Below are positions 30,291 through 39,457 of a stretch of DNA of 64,000 bases, piece after piece. The stretch's first letter is position 1, and each line of letters starts with the position of its first letter. The DNA is from Beijerinckiaceae bacterium RH AL1 (GTDB lineage Bacteria; Pseudomonadota; Alphaproteobacteria; Rhizobiales; Beijerinckiaceae). The notes below the pieces were generated by a model. The model was not told the origin of the DNA and did no database searches. It saw only the letters and a program-made list of their open reading frames with translations. The translations under genes and the position numbers were made by a program. The stretch covers positions 2,232,597 to 2,296,596 of the forward strand of contig LR590083.2 of NCBI GenBank assembly GCA_901457705.2. The letters are read 5' to 3'.

Positions 30291-30690
30291 GCCGAATGTT
30301 CCCGTCACGATCCGGCCGCTGAGGCGGCCCGTGACGACGGCGGAGACATCGGAGTTCGCATTTCGCAATCAGAGCTGGATGGTGGCCGGCGGCGGATGGT
30401 GCGAGGAGGCCACTCCTCACCACCCGCCAGCCGGCCGACCCCACGGACCCAGGAGATGCGGCGGACCTGAGCACTCCGTAGGGTATTCACATCCAACAAC
30501 GAGCGGCGAACCTCGATACGCGACCTGAGGTCTACCCATCGTCCCGGCTGCCGATCGGACGTTGCCGTCCTCTCGTGTCGCCGACGTTACCTTTGCCGCC
30601 TCGAAAAGCAATTCCTGAATCGGCTGAAGCCGATGTCGTCGCTTGTTTACCGTAAACGCGCGACCTGCATGCCGCATCGTCGCCGAGCCG
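30291..30690. other. Non-coding gap between rpmG and pleD with several hairpins
   Basis: About 400 bases with no believable gene on either strand. It holds a large hairpin at 30304-30335 (stems GTCACG/CGTGAC and GGCCGC/GCGGCC with a 4-base bulge), a perfect 7-2-7 inverted repeat at 30619-30634 (ATCGGCT/AGCCGAT) and a 6-1-6 one at 30645-30657 (GTTTAC/GTAAAC). The last two lie just past the pleD stop and may end its transcript. A small RNA is possible but not demonstrated. Confidence 0.45.
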
Positions 30691-32061
30691 TCATGCGGCG
30701 TCCGCGGTCACCCGGTTGCGGCCCTCGCCCTTCGAGCGGTAGAGCGCCGCGTCGGCGCGGCGCATCAGAACATCGGGATCGAGATCGATGCCGCGCTCGG
30801 CGAGGCCGATCGAGACGGTGACCGGGATCGGCGCACGCCCCGGCAGCGGCACGAAGAGGTGGCTCTCGATCGTCTGGCGCACGCGCTCGGCGACCTTTGC
30901 CGCCACGCCGAGCGTGGTATCGGGCATCAGGACCGTGAACTCCTCGCCGCCGAGCCGGCATATCAGGTCGCTCGTGCGCACGACGTTGCGCACCCGCGCC
31001 GAGAAGGTCTTCAGGATCTGGTCGCCGGCGTCGTGGCCGAGCGTGTCGTTGACGCGCTTGAAGTGGTCGATGTCGAGGATCATCAGCGACAGCGGCCGGC
31101 CGCGTCGCGCCGCCTGGTCCATCAGGGCCGCGAAGTTGGTGTTGAAGAAGCGGCGGTTGTTGAGCCCGGTCAGCGTGTCGACGATCGCCATCTCGATCGA
31201 CGCCTGCACGTTGTCGCGCAGGCTGTCGGCATAGAACTTCCGCCGCAGCTGCGTGCGGGCGCGGGCGATCAGCTCGTTGGCGTCGATCGGGCGCAGCACG
31301 TAGTCGTTGATGCCGAGATCGAGCCCGCGCAGGAGCCGCTTGCGGTCCTCCGCCTCGGCGACGATCAGGATCGGCACCTGCCGCGTGCGCTCAAGCGAGC
31401 GGAACTGGGAGCAGAGACGCAGCCCGTCGTGGCTCTGCAGGCCGAGCGAGACGACGAAGAGGTCGTAGGTGCCCTCGGCGCCGCGGAAGAGCGCCTCGTG
31501 CGGGTCACACTCGACGTCGACGAGATGCGCGCCGGCGAGCGTGCCGGCGATCTGGCGCGCCGCGGCGGGCTTGTCCTCGATGACCAGGATGCGCGCGCCC
31601 GAGACGTCGTCGCGGATCGCCGCGCTCGCCGGATCGGGCATGCCGAGCGTCGCCGACGTGGCGGCACGGCTGCGCAGCTCGTCGAGCACGACCTTGAGGC
31701 GACTGAGCGAGCGCACGCGGGCGATCAGCGCGATCTCGTCGATCGGCTTGGTCAGGAAATCCTCGGCGCCGGCCTCGAGGCCGCGCACGCGGTCGGCCGG
31801 CTGGTCGAGCGCCGTCACGAGCACGATCGGGATGTGGTGGGTCGCGGGATCGCGCTTCAGGCGGCGGCAGACCTCGAAGCCGTCGAGGCCCGGCATCATC
31901 ACGTCGAGAAGCACGATATCGCAGTCGCCGCGCTGCACGATCGCCATCGCCTCGACGCCGTTCGAGGCGGTCAGCACCTCGAAATATTCGCTCGTCAGAT
32001 GCGCCTCGAGCAGAGCCCGATTCGGCGCGAAGTCGTCGACGATGAGAACGCGGGCAGACAT
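30691..32061 (-). CDS. pleD: PleD-type diguanylate cyclase response regulator
   Basis: A 456-residue REC-REC-GGDEF protein. The first receiver has Asp10 and phospho-acceptor Asp53. The second receiver lacks the Asp (Ser205 in that position), as expected for the adaptor domain of PleD that helps dimerise. The cyclase has an intact GGEEF at 371-375 and the c-di-GMP inhibition site RTSD at 362-365. In Caulobacter PleD makes c-di-GMP at the stalked pole during the swarmer-to-stalked change. divK lies 17 bases upstream on the same strand, the standard order, so the two are one operon. Confidence 0.95.
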   Translation of the reverse strand: MSARVLIVDDFAPNRALLEAHLTSEYFEVLTASNGVEAMAIVQRGDCDIVLLDVMMPGLDGFEVCRRLKRDPATHHIPIVLVTALDQPADRVRGLEAGAEDFLTKPIDEIALIARVRSLSRLKVVLDELRSRAATSATLGMPDPASAAIRDDVSGARILVIEDKPAAARQIAGTLAGAHLVDVECDPHEALFRGAEGTYDLFVVSLGLQSHDGLRLCSQFRSLERTRQVPILIVAEAEDRKRLLRGLDLGINDYVLRPIDANELIARARTQLRRKFYADSLRDNVQASIEMAIVDTLTGLNNRRFFNTNFAALMDQAARRGRPLSLMILDIDHFKRVNDTLGHDAGDQILKTFSARVRNVVRTSDLICRLGGEEFTVLMPDTTLGVAAKVAERVRQTIESHLFVPLPGRAPIPVTVSIGLAERGIDLDPDVLMRRADAALYRSKGEGRNRVTADAA

Positions 32062-32078
32062 CGACGCGGAAACCTTTC

Positions 32079-32447
32079 TTACGCGGACAGATAATGGCGG
32101 ACGGTCTCGAGAAATTTCGCAACGGAAATCGGCTTCGACAGGTAGGCCTCGCAGCCGCCCTGCCTGATCTTCTCCTCATCTCCCTTCATCGCGAAGGCGG
32201 TCACCGCGATCACTGGGATATGACGCGTCGCCTCGTCGTCCTTGAGCCAGCGGATGACCTCGAGCCCCGAAACCTCGGGCAGCTGGATGTCCATGAGGAT
32301 CAGGTCGGGCTTGTGCTGGCGCACGAGCTCGACCGCCTCGACGCCGCTGCGGGTCTGGATGGTGCCATACCCCTTGGCCTCGAGCAGGTCGTTGAACAAC
32401 TTCATGTTCAACTCATTGTCCTCGACGATCAGGACCCGCTTCGGCAT
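32079..32447 (-). CDS. divK: Single-domain response regulator DivK
   Basis: A 122-residue receiver with acidic pair Glu9-Asp10, phospho-acceptor Asp53 ([13 protein letters not shown]) and the conserved Lys near residue 105. It has no output domain. In alphaproteobacteria DivK is phosphorylated by DivJ and PleC-like kinases and controls CtrA through DivL-CckA. It is co-directional with pleD and divergent from DUF3572. No clear CtrA box (TTAA-N7-TTAA) is visible in the 93-base gap. Confidence 0.94.
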   Translation of the reverse strand: MPKRVLIVEDNELNMKLFNDLLEAKGYGTIQTRSGVEAVELVRQHKPDLILMDIQLPEVSGLEVIRWLKDDEATRHIPVIAVTAFAMKGDEEKIRQGGCEAYLSKPISVAKFLETVRHYLSA

Positions 32448-32540
32448 CGCCCGTCTCTGGCCCCATACATGGAGGTGCTTGCTTCGGCCCCGGCCCGCGG
32501 AAGACTATAGGACGCACACATTGACGAAAGGAAAACCTCG

Positions 32541-32858
32541 TTGTCGCCGCACGGGATTCCGCCCTCAATCCACAGGAAGCGACACCTCGACAAGGAGGCG
32601 CTGGATGCCTTCTCCGCGGAGGCGCTGACCTTCCTCGCCGGGGACGAAGAGCGGCTGCGGCGCTTCCTCGACATTACCGGCCTTTCCGCCGCAACCCTGC
32701 GGCGAGCCGCCGCAGGCCCGACCTTCGCGGCCGACCTGCTCGACTACATGGCCGCCGACGAGCGCTGCCTCGTGGCCTTCGCTCAGGAGACAGGTCGGGA
32801 TCTGGCCGAGCTGGAGCGCATGCGGCAAGAGCTCGCCGCGCCGCCCGGCAACGACTGA
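32541..32858 (+). CDS. DUF3572 family protein
   Basis: A 105-residue, mostly helical protein, matching the small DUF3572 family by the pattern ALTFLAGDEERLRRFLDITGL and FAADLLDYMAADERCLVAFAQ. Its function is not known. A TTG start at 32541 is used, preceded by GAAAGGAAA. Its stop TGA directly abuts the dinB ATG, so the two genes are probably expressed together. The same pairing across from divK-pleD is typical of alphaproteobacteria. Confidence 0.85.
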   Translation: MSPHGIPPSIHRKRHLDKEALDAFSAEALTFLAGDEERLRRFLDITGLSAATLRRAAAGPTFAADLLDYMAADERCLVAFAQETGRDLAELERMRQELAAPPGND

Positions 32859-34136
32859 ATGCCCGCCGGCTTCTGCCGCGACTGCTTCGCCTGGGCAGTT
32901 GCCCCGGCGCCGACGCGCTGCCCCACCTGCGGCTCGCCGCGCATGGTCGCGCATGCGGAGCTGCCGGCGCTCTCGATCGCCCACGTCGACTGCGACGCCT
33001 TCTATGCCTCGATCGAGAAGCGCGACCGGCCGGAGCTGCGTGACCAGGCGGTCATCGTCGGCGGCAGCGAACGTGGCGTCGTGCTCACCGCCTGCTACAA
33101 CGCGCGCATCCACGGCGTGCGCTCGGCCATGCCGATGTTCAAGGCGCGAAAGCTCTGTCCGCATGCGGTGATCGTGCGGCCGGACATGCAGAAATACGCG
33201 AGCACCGGCCGCGCCATCCGCGCCATGATGCTCGACCTCACGCCGCTCGTGCAGCCGGTCTCGATCGACGAGGCCTTCCTCGACCTCTCCGGCACCGAGG
33301 GCGTGCACGGCGCGGTGCCCGCCGTCACGCTGGCGCGCTTCGCGCAGGATGTCGAGCGCACGCACGGCATCACGATCTCGATCGGTCTGTCGGACTGCAA
33401 GTTCCTGGCGAAGCTCGCCTCCGACCTCGACAAGCCGCGCGGCTACACGGTGATCGGTCCTGCCGAGGCCGCCGCCGTGCTGCGGCCGAAGCCGGTCGGC
33501 GCAATCTGGGGCGTCGGCGCGGTGAGCCAGGCGCGGCTCGCCACCCTCGGCTTCTCGACGATCGGCGACATCCAGGACTGCACCGAGGCCGAGTTCGCGC
33601 GGCGCATCGGCTCGGAGGGCTCGAGCCTGTGGCGGCTCGCCTTCGGCCTCGATTCCCGCACGGTCTCGCCGACGCGCGAGGCGAAGAGCATCTCGTCGGA
33701 GACGACCTTCCGCAGCGACCTCTCGGCGGCGGACGAGCTCCTGCCGATCCTCTACCAGCTCTGCGAGAAGGTCGCGGCGCGCCTCGTGGCCGGCGAGCTC
33801 TCCGCGGCCGGCGTCGTGCTCAAGCTGAAGACGAAGGATTTTCGGCTCAAGACGCGCTCGCGCTCGCCCCTGCCGCCGACCCAGCTCGCGGCCCGTCTCT
33901 TCGAGGCCGGCCGCACGCTGCTGCTGCCCGAGCTCGACGGCACCCGCTACCGCCTCATCGGCCTCGGCGCCGCCGAGCTGCGCCACGCCGACGAGGCCGA
34001 TCGCGCCGACCTCATCGACACGACGCTCGACCGCCAGAAGGCGGCCGCCAAGGCGATCGACGCGGTGCGGGCCAAGTTTGGGCAGGAGGCGCTCGTCCGC
34101 GGCATCACCATGGGCCGCGACCAGAAGCGGCGGTGA
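32859..34136 (+). CDS. dinB: DNA polymerase IV with N-terminal zinc ribbon
   Basis: A 425-residue Y-family translesion polymerase. Before the palm domain lies a small zinc ribbon, Cys6-Cys9 and Cys21-Cys24 (CRDC, CPTC), an extension seen in many alphaproteobacterial DinB proteins. The palm begins HVDCDAFYASIE (Asp44, steric gate near Phe48-Tyr49) and SIDEAFLDLS gives the other metal ligands. The little-finger domain spans roughly 290-400. It copies past damaged bases at the cost of mutation. Its last 32 bases overlap the convergent methyltransferase gene. No LexA box is obvious upstream. Confidence 0.94.
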   Translation: MPAGFCRDCFAWAVAPAPTRCPTCGSPRMVAHAELPALSIAHVDCDAFYASIEKRDRPELRDQAVIVGGSERGVVLTACYNARIHGVRSAMPMFKARKLCPHAVIVRPDMQKYASTGRAIRAMMLDLTPLVQPVSIDEAFLDLSGTEGVHGAVPAVTLARFAQDVERTHGITISIGLSDCKFLAKLASDLDKPRGYTVIGPAEAAAVLRPKPVGAIWGVGAVSQARLATLGFSTIGDIQDCTEAEFARRIGSEGSSLWRLAFGLDSRTVSPTREAKSISSETTFRSDLSAADELLPILYQLCEKVAARLVAGELSAAGVVLKLKTKDFRLKTRSRSPLPPTQLAARLFEAGRTLLLPELDGTRYRLIGLGAAELRHADEADRADLIDTTLDRQKAAAKAIDAVRAKFGQEALVRGITMGRDQKRR

Positions 34137-34794
34137 TCGGAGCGGGCGCCACGCTGCCGCCTGCGCCATCGCTGCGGAACGCGTAGACCGATGCCGGCTG
34201 CTCTGAACCATCGCCGAAGTCCGGCACGGCGACGTCGGCGAGCTTGCGCAGGCGGTCGACCGGCAGTGGCGCGCGGCCGGGATCGCCGACCAGGACATCG
34301 ACCCCGGCAGCGCGGCAGCGGGCAAGGAACGCGGTCGCGCGGGCGGCGAGCCGCCTTGCGTAGAAGAGGTCGCCGGCCAGGATGAGGTCGACGCGAGGCG
34401 GCTCGCCCACCAGCCCGTCGGCGCAGGCGGCCGCGATCTCCACCTCGTTCGCCTGGGCAGCGAGCCGCGTCGCCGCGACGGCGGCGAAGTCGATGTCGAT
34501 CGCCGACACCTTGAGGGCCCCGGCCTTGGCCGCGGCAATGGCGACGAGGCCGCCGCCACAGCCGAGATCGAGCACGCGGCGCAAGGCGACGATCTCGGGC
34601 GTGTCGAGGATGTAGCGCGCGAGCGCCGTGCCGCCTGCCCACTGGTAGGCCCAGTACGGCGAATGCCGCAGGCCGAGGCGATGCAGGCCGCTCGTCGGCA
34701 CGGCGAGGTGCAGCGACACCTCGGGCACGGAGCGCGCGGGCGTCAGCGGCAGCTCGGCGGCGATGAAGCGCGACAGCGTCTCGCCGTCGATCAC
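34105..34794 (-). CDS. Class I SAM methyltransferase, ETFB-Lys/Nnt1-like
   Basis: A 229-residue methyltransferase. SAM-binding motif I reads VLDLGCGGGLVAIAAA from residue 74, after SPYWAYQWAGGTALARYILD, a combination typical of the family containing the ETF-beta lysine methyltransferase and nicotinamide N-methyltransferase. GDLFYAR is the catalytic-loop motif. The likely substrate is a protein lysine, by homology to METTL20. A GTG start at 34794 overlaps the stop of the CoA-transferase gene (GTGA). Its 3' end overlaps dinB by 32 bases. Confidence 0.82.
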   Translation of the reverse strand: MIDGETLSRFIAAELPLTPARSVPEVSLHLAVPTSGLHRLGLRHSPYWAYQWAGGTALARYILDTPEIVALRRVLDLGCGGGLVAIAAAKAGALKVSAIDIDFAAVAATRLAAQANEVEIAAACADGLVGEPPRVDLILAGDLFYARRLAARATAFLARCRAAGVDVLVGDPGRAPLPVDRLRKLADVAVPDFGDGSEQPASVYAFRSDGAGGSVAPAPITAASGRGPW

Positions 34795-35990
34795 CCCACG
34801 ATGCCGTCGGCCCGCAGCGCAGCGACACGCGACGCAAGCACGCCGAGCTCGGCCAGGATCGCGTCGGTGTCGGCGCCAAGCCGCGGCGGCGGGCTGCGCA
34901 CGGGCGGGCGCGTGCCGTCGATGACGTAGGCCGGCGCCAGCACCTGGCCCGGCGTGCCGTCGGCGTCGCGGGTCTCGGCGACCAGGCCCGCCTCGCGGGC
35001 GCGGGGCGACGTCAGCGCCTCGTGCAAGCCCAAAACCTCACCGCACGGAATGCCGGCGGCGGCCAGGGCGGGCAGGATCTCGGCCCGTGTCATGCGCTTC
35101 AGCGCCGCGACGATGGTCGGCTCGATCGCGTCGCGGTTCGTCGCGCGCAGGAGGTTCGTCGCGAAGCGCGGGTCGTCGAGCAGGTGCTCCTCGCCGACGA
35201 CGGCACAGAAGCGGCGGAACTGGGCGTTGTTGCCGACGGTGATGACGAAGGGGCCATCGGCCGCCTCGTAGACGCCGTAGGGCACGATCGAGGGATGCTG
35301 ATTGCCGACGCGATCGGGATCGCGGCCGAGCTGCAGTGCCGAAAGCCCCACGTAAGACGTGAGACCTAAGCCCCCGGCCAGCAAGCTCATTTCGATCTCG
35401 CGACCGCGCCCCGTCCGCTCGCGCTCGTAGAGCGCGGCGAGCACCGCCTGCGCCGCGAACTGCCCGGTGAAGAGGTCAACGGCGGCGACGCCGAACTTGA
35501 GCGGCGGCTCGCCGGCGTTGCCGTTCATCGCCATCAGCCCGGTCTCGCCCTGCAGAACGAGGTCGTAGCCCGGGCGCTCGGCTTCCGGCCCGTCACCGGG
35601 ATAGCCGCAGATCGAGCAGTAGATCAGCCGCGGGTTGTCGGCCGACAGCCGCGCGTAGCCGAGGCCGAGCTTGTCGGCGCCCCCGTGCTTGAAGTTCTGG
35701 ATGAGGACGTCGCTGCCGCGCGCCAGCTCGCGGGCCAGCGCGGCGCCCGCTTCGGTCGACAGATCGAGGCCGATCGATCGCTTGTTGCGGTTCACCGCGT
35801 CGAAATAGGTCGTCGTGCCCTGCCCGGTCGCGAGGCCCCAGTCGCGGGTGTCGTCGCCGCGCACGGGATGCTCGACCTTGACGACGATAGCTCCGAGATC
35901 GGCCAGCACCTGCCCGCACCAGGGCCCGGCGAGAACGCGCGAGATGTCGAGGACGCGGACCCCGGCGAGGGGGAGAGATGGCTCGGTCAT
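34791..35990 (-). CDS. CaiB/BaiF family (type III) CoA-transferase
   Basis: A 399-residue family III CoA-transferase. It opens GVRVLDISRVLAGPWCGQVLADLGA, has the NRNKRSI segment at 67-73 and the catalytic Asp143 in PGYDLVLQGETG. Such enzymes move CoA between carboxylic acids such as formate-oxalate or carnitine-crotonobetaine; the substrate here is unknown. The ATG at 35990 follows AGAAGG; an upstream in-frame extension is discarded as unrelated. The next gene upstream ends 8 bases before and the methyltransferase overlaps its end, so three genes form a unit. Confidence 0.9.
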   Translation of the reverse strand: MTEPSLPLAGVRVLDISRVLAGPWCGQVLADLGAIVVKVEHPVRGDDTRDWGLATGQGTTTYFDAVNRNKRSIGLDLSTEAGAALARELARGSDVLIQNFKHGGADKLGLGYARLSADNPRLIYCSICGYPGDGPEAERPGYDLVLQGETGLMAMNGNAGEPPLKFGVAAVDLFTGQFAAQAVLAALYERERTGRGREIEMSLLAGGLGLTSYVGLSALQLGRDPDRVGNQHPSIVPYGVYEAADGPFVITVGNNAQFRRFCAVVGEEHLLDDPRFATNLLRATNRDAIEPTIVAALKRMTRAEILPALAAAGIPCGEVLGLHEALTSPRAREAGLVAETRDADGTPGQVLAPAYVIDGTRPPVRSPPPRLGADTDAILAELGVLASRVAALRADGIVG

Positions 35991-35998
35991 CGCGCCTT

Positions 35999-36637
35999 CT
36001 ACCGGCTGGATTCGCGTCGCGGCAAGGCGGCGCGGGTCATCTCGAGGATGAGGGCGAGCGCGGCCTCGGTCATCGCGTCCAGGGTCAGGCGACCTCCCGG
36101 GCGCGGCACGTGGAGAAAGCCGACGCGCGGGGCGAGGCCGGCCGCCAGCGAGCGGTAGAGCGTCGCGTTGCAGACGTAGTCGCCGGCATCGATCGACAGG
36201 CGCGCGTCGTGCCCGGCGCGGGCCAGCGCCGCGCGCAGTCGCGCCGACGGCCATGTCGCGCGCAGGACGGGCTTGCCGCCGGGCGCCAGGACCTGCGCCG
36301 GGCGTCGCCCCGCGGCATCCGGGTGAAGCGGACCGGCGCGATTGACGGCGCGCGTCTCGACCGAGAGCCAGCGTCGGCGTCCGGCCAGCCCGAGGTGCAG
36401 CACGGCGTCCGGCCGCGACGCTGCGGCGGCAGTCCGCAGCGCCGGCGCGAGCGCGTCGTAGACGACGGGCAGCGCCAGGCCGTGAAGGTCGATCCCAAGC
36501 CGCGCGAGCCGCCCGCGGCTCCGCTCGAGCCGCGCAAGGATCGCCAGCGTCGGATTCGTGCGTGCACCGGGAAAGGCGCCGAAGGCGGTGACGAGCACGG
36601 TCTGGCGAAGCCGCGCCCCTGTCCCGACATCTTTCAT
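35999..36637 (-). CDS. Pyroglutamyl-peptidase I-like C15 peptidase
   Basis: A 212-residue peptidase C15 family protein. VLVTAFGAFPGARTNPT is the start motif. Cys156 in GDYVCNATLY and His176 in GFLHVPRP provide the catalytic Cys-His pair, and Glu94 is a candidate third residue. The family removes N-terminal pyroglutamate from peptides. Identity to well-known Pcp proteins looks moderate, so specificity is uncertain. It heads a minus-strand set with the CoA-transferase and methyltransferase. Confidence 0.82.
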   Translation of the reverse strand: MKDVGTGARLRQTVLVTAFGAFPGARTNPTLAILARLERSRGRLARLGIDLHGLALPVVYDALAPALRTAAAASRPDAVLHLGLAGRRRWLSVETRAVNRAGPLHPDAAGRRPAQVLAPGGKPVLRATWPSARLRAALARAGHDARLSIDAGDYVCNATLYRSLAAGLAPRVGFLHVPRPGGRLTLDAMTEAALALILEMTRAALPRRESSR

Positions 36638-36720
36638 GGGCAGGATGCATGGGTCGTCGCGGGGGCGACGTCAATGTGCCGGGGAGCTGCGCCGACAGGC
36701 CCGCGGCGCGGGGAAGACCG

Positions 36721-37962
36721 ATGCTTGCAGGCAGGTGGACAACGAGAGGCGCTCGCGCCGCGGCGGCGATATGGCTCGCCGCTGCCGTGCTGGGCCTCGG
36801 CGGCTGCGTGACCGACAAGGTCAACGAGGTGACCTCGTCGGTCGGGGACGTCTTCGCGACCGCCGAGCCGCAGGCGCCGCGCCGCGTTCCGCTCTTCGTC
36901 GTCTCGACACGCAAAGGCAAGGACACCAACGAGCTTGCCGACGCGACGAAATACTCGCTGCAGACGATCACCGTGCCGCCGGGCCACTCGGTCGGCCAGA
37001 TCGAGCGCGCCAGCTTCGGCCACGACGATCCCGCACGCCATTTCACAGTCGCCGCATTCCGCGGGCTGGACGAATCGGAATTCAAGAACGAGATCGCCTC
37101 GCATCTCTCGGGCCGGGTCGGCTCGAACCGGGACGTGCTCGTCTTCGTGCACGGCTTCAACACGAGCTACGACGACGCGCGCTTCCGGCTCGCCCAGGTC
37201 GTCACCGACGGGCGCTTCGGCGGCGTCCCGGTGCTCTTCACCTGGCCGGCGTCGGGCAGCCTCTTCGACTACGAGGCGGCCAAGGAGAGCGCGTCGGCCT
37301 CGCGCGACGCGCTGGCCCAGGCGCTGATGGAGCTGGGCGACACGCCCGACATCGGCCGCATCCACATTCTCGCGCACTCGATGGGCTCGTGGCTGACCAT
37401 GGAGGCGCTGCGCCAGGACGCGATCGCCGGCAAGCCGGACCTCAACGGCAAGCTCGGCGACGTCATGCTGGCGGCGCCGGACATCGACGTCGGCGTGTTC
37501 CGCAACCAGATCGCCAAGCTCGATGCCTCGCACATCTCGGTGCTGGTGTCGGCCAACGACCGCGCGCTGTCGCTGTCGCGCCACCTCGCCGGCGACCGGC
37601 CGCGCGTCGGCGCACTCAACCCGAAGAACTCGGCGGACAAGACGGTGCTCGATCAGCTCGGCGTGCGCGTCTACGACGTGTCGAACGAGGCCGGCGGCAT
37701 CTATGGCCACAGCATGTACGGCGACGCGCCGGACGTCGTGAAGAAGATCGGCTCGACGATCGGCGCCAAGCGCGTGCAGGATTCCGATGTCACCGCGATC
37801 CTCGGGTCGCGGCCGGTCGACGACAAGGTGACGGTGAAGTCGCTGCCACCGGCGACAGGGGCGCCCGCGCCCGCCTCAGCGCCTACGCCCGGCGCGCCGC
37901 CGCCGCCGACGGTGCCCGCTACGCCCGAGGCGGCCAACGGATCGGCCCTGCCCCTCCACTGA
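36721..37962 (+). CDS. Alpha/beta hydrolase lipoprotein, DUF900 type
   Basis: A 413-residue protein. A signal segment ends in LGLGGC, a lipobox, so it is probably anchored in the membrane by lipid. The hydrolase part has the oxyanion segment VLVFVHGFNTSYDDA, nucleophile elbow AHSMGSW and a conserved GHSMYGDAP near the end, as in DUF900 (esterase/lipase-like) proteins. The C-terminus is a Pro/Ala-rich tail. The ATG at 36721 follows GGGGAAG and starts the signal peptide. Substrate unknown. Confidence 0.85.
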   Translation: MLAGRWTTRGARAAAAIWLAAAVLGLGGCVTDKVNEVTSSVGDVFATAEPQAPRRVPLFVVSTRKGKDTNELADATKYSLQTITVPPGHSVGQIERASFGHDDPARHFTVAAFRGLDESEFKNEIASHLSGRVGSNRDVLVFVHGFNTSYDDARFRLAQVVTDGRFGGVPVLFTWPASGSLFDYEAAKESASASRDALAQALMELGDTPDIGRIHILAHSMGSWLTMEALRQDAIAGKPDLNGKLGDVMLAAPDIDVGVFRNQIAKLDASHISVLVSANDRALSLSRHLAGDRPRVGALNPKNSADKTVLDQLGVRVYDVSNEAGGIYGHSMYGDAPDVVKKIGSTIGAKRVQDSDVTAILGSRPVDDKVTVKSLPPATGAPAPASAPTPGAPPPPTVPATPEAANGSALPLH

Positions 37963-37971
37963 ACCGCGGCG

Positions 37972-39264
37972 CTACCTGACCCCGGACGGGTCGGCGCCAA
38001 GCAGCGCGGCGATGCCGTCGACCGGCTCGGGCGGGCTCGACGCAGCGCCGCCCAACGTTGCGTCGCCCGACACGACGACGGTGCCCGGCTTCTCGATGAA
38101 ATTCACCGGCACGCCGGCCTGCACCAGGCTCGCCAGCTCCTGAGCGTTCCAGTTGGTCAGCCGCACGCAGCCGTGCGAATGCGTCTTGTCGATCTTCGAG
38201 GGGTCCGGCGTGCCGTGGATGCCGTAGGTCGGCTTCGACAGCGCGATGAAGGCGGCGCCGACGGGATTGTTCGGGCCCGGCGGCAGGATCAGCTTGTTGA
38301 CGTTCGCGCCCTGCTGAAAGTTCTTCTTCGGGTCGTAGGTGTAGGTCGGATGCGGGGCGACGCCGCGCACGACGTACGAGCCCGAGGGCGACGGCAGCTC
38401 ATCGGAGCCGATCGTCGCGGGATAGGCGGTGATCAGGTTGCCGTCTGCATCGTAGGCCAGCACCTGCCCCTTGCCCTTGTCGACGTCGATGCGCGCGACC
38501 TTGGTGGAGAGCCTGGTGGTCGCGACCTGCGCGACGACGATCGTGTTGCCGGCGGTTTCCATGTCGACGCCGGGGTTGAGCGCGGCAAGGAACTTCCTAT
38601 CCATGTGGAAGCGCTCGCCGAACATCTCGTTGGCGGAGCGATAGCCGAGATCGGGCATCTTCGCCTGCTCGGCGTAGTCGGGCGAAAGATCGGGATAGAA
38701 CGGGCCGACGACGTCCTGCGCGGTAATCGTGTAGGGCACGAGCACAGGCTCGGCGGTGTCGCCGCCGAGCTCGTCCCACACCCGCTTCGTCAGCTTGCCG
38801 TCGACCGGCAGCTCGCGCATCGTCTCGTAGGTCTTGATCGCCTTGACGAAATTCGAGCCGTAGCGGCCGTCGATGACGCCCGGCGGCGCGTGCGCGCGAT
38901 CGAGCAGGATCTCCGCCTTCAGGACGACGGGATCGACGCCGCGCATCGCAGGATCGACGCGCGAGAACTTCGTGGCGTTGACCGCGTCCGGGGTCAGCTG
39001 CAGGCGGGCGCTCAGATCCTCGGCCGGGCGGCCGAGCGCGGTCGGCGCGCCCGCACGCGGCGCGACGGTAGGCCCAGTGTCGCGCTGGAGCAGGTCGGAG
39101 ATACCTTTCGCGTCGAAGGCGGGCGCGGCGCGAGACGGCGCGGGCGTTGGCTTCGCCGATGGCGTCTCAATCGTCGCATCGGCCGGGGCGGGCTGCTGCG
39201 CGCCGCAGGGCGTCGCCGCGACGGTGAGAATCGCCAGGCAAGGGGCAAGGGTTCGCCTGCGCAT
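37972..39264 (-). CDS. L,D-transpeptidase (YkuD) with peptidoglycan-binding region
   Basis: A 430-residue exported protein with a signal peptide cleaved near CGAQ|Q. A Pro/Ala-rich linker precedes a peptidoglycan-binding type region around residues 110-165 (GVIDGRYGSNFVKAIKTYETMREL). The YkuD catalytic domain has IHGTPDPSKIDKTHSHGCVRLTN, including the active-site Cys in SHGCVR. Such enzymes make 3-3 crosslinks or attach proteins to peptidoglycan. It is convergent with the DUF900-type gene, with 9 bases between. Confidence 0.93.
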   Translation of the reverse strand: MRRRTLAPCLAILTVAATPCGAQQPAPADATIETPSAKPTPAPSRAAPAFDAKGISDLLQRDTGPTVAPRAGAPTALGRPAEDLSARLQLTPDAVNATKFSRVDPAMRGVDPVVLKAEILLDRAHAPPGVIDGRYGSNFVKAIKTYETMRELPVDGKLTKRVWDELGGDTAEPVLVPYTITAQDVVGPFYPDLSPDYAEQAKMPDLGYRSANEMFGERFHMDRKFLAALNPGVDMETAGNTIVVAQVATTRLSTKVARIDVDKGKGQVLAYDADGNLITAYPATIGSDELPSPSGSYVVRGVAPHPTYTYDPKKNFQQGANVNKLILPPGPNNPVGAAFIALSKPTYGIHGTPDPSKIDKTHSHGCVRLTNWNAQELASLVQAGVPVNFIEKPGTVVVSGDATLGGAASSPPEPVDGIAALLGADPSGVR

Positions 39265-39457
39265 ATCTGTCTTCCCCTGGAGCCGGGACCATCGTCCATC
39301 GCTAGACCGCGATGGTAAACGAAACCTTGCGCCGCGCGCGCCGCACGGGTGCCGTCAGGAAAGCGCCCCGATGCGGCCTTTTCCTGGCGCCCGCGCCACC
39401 CTACGTGGGGTGTGTTCGGGTCTAACGGAGACGCGGCACGGGAGACCCTTCAACGCG

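Noticed and set aside
30417-30677. Small minus-strand frame in the rpmG-pleD gap
   Set aside because: No ribosome site and mixed composition; a plus-strand frame overlaps it equally well, so neither is supported.
34791-37163. A 790-residue fusion ending in the CoA-transferase
   Set aside because: The N-terminal 391 codons are a shadow of the C15 peptidase and DUF900 genes; the ATG at 35990 with AGAAGG starts the real protein.
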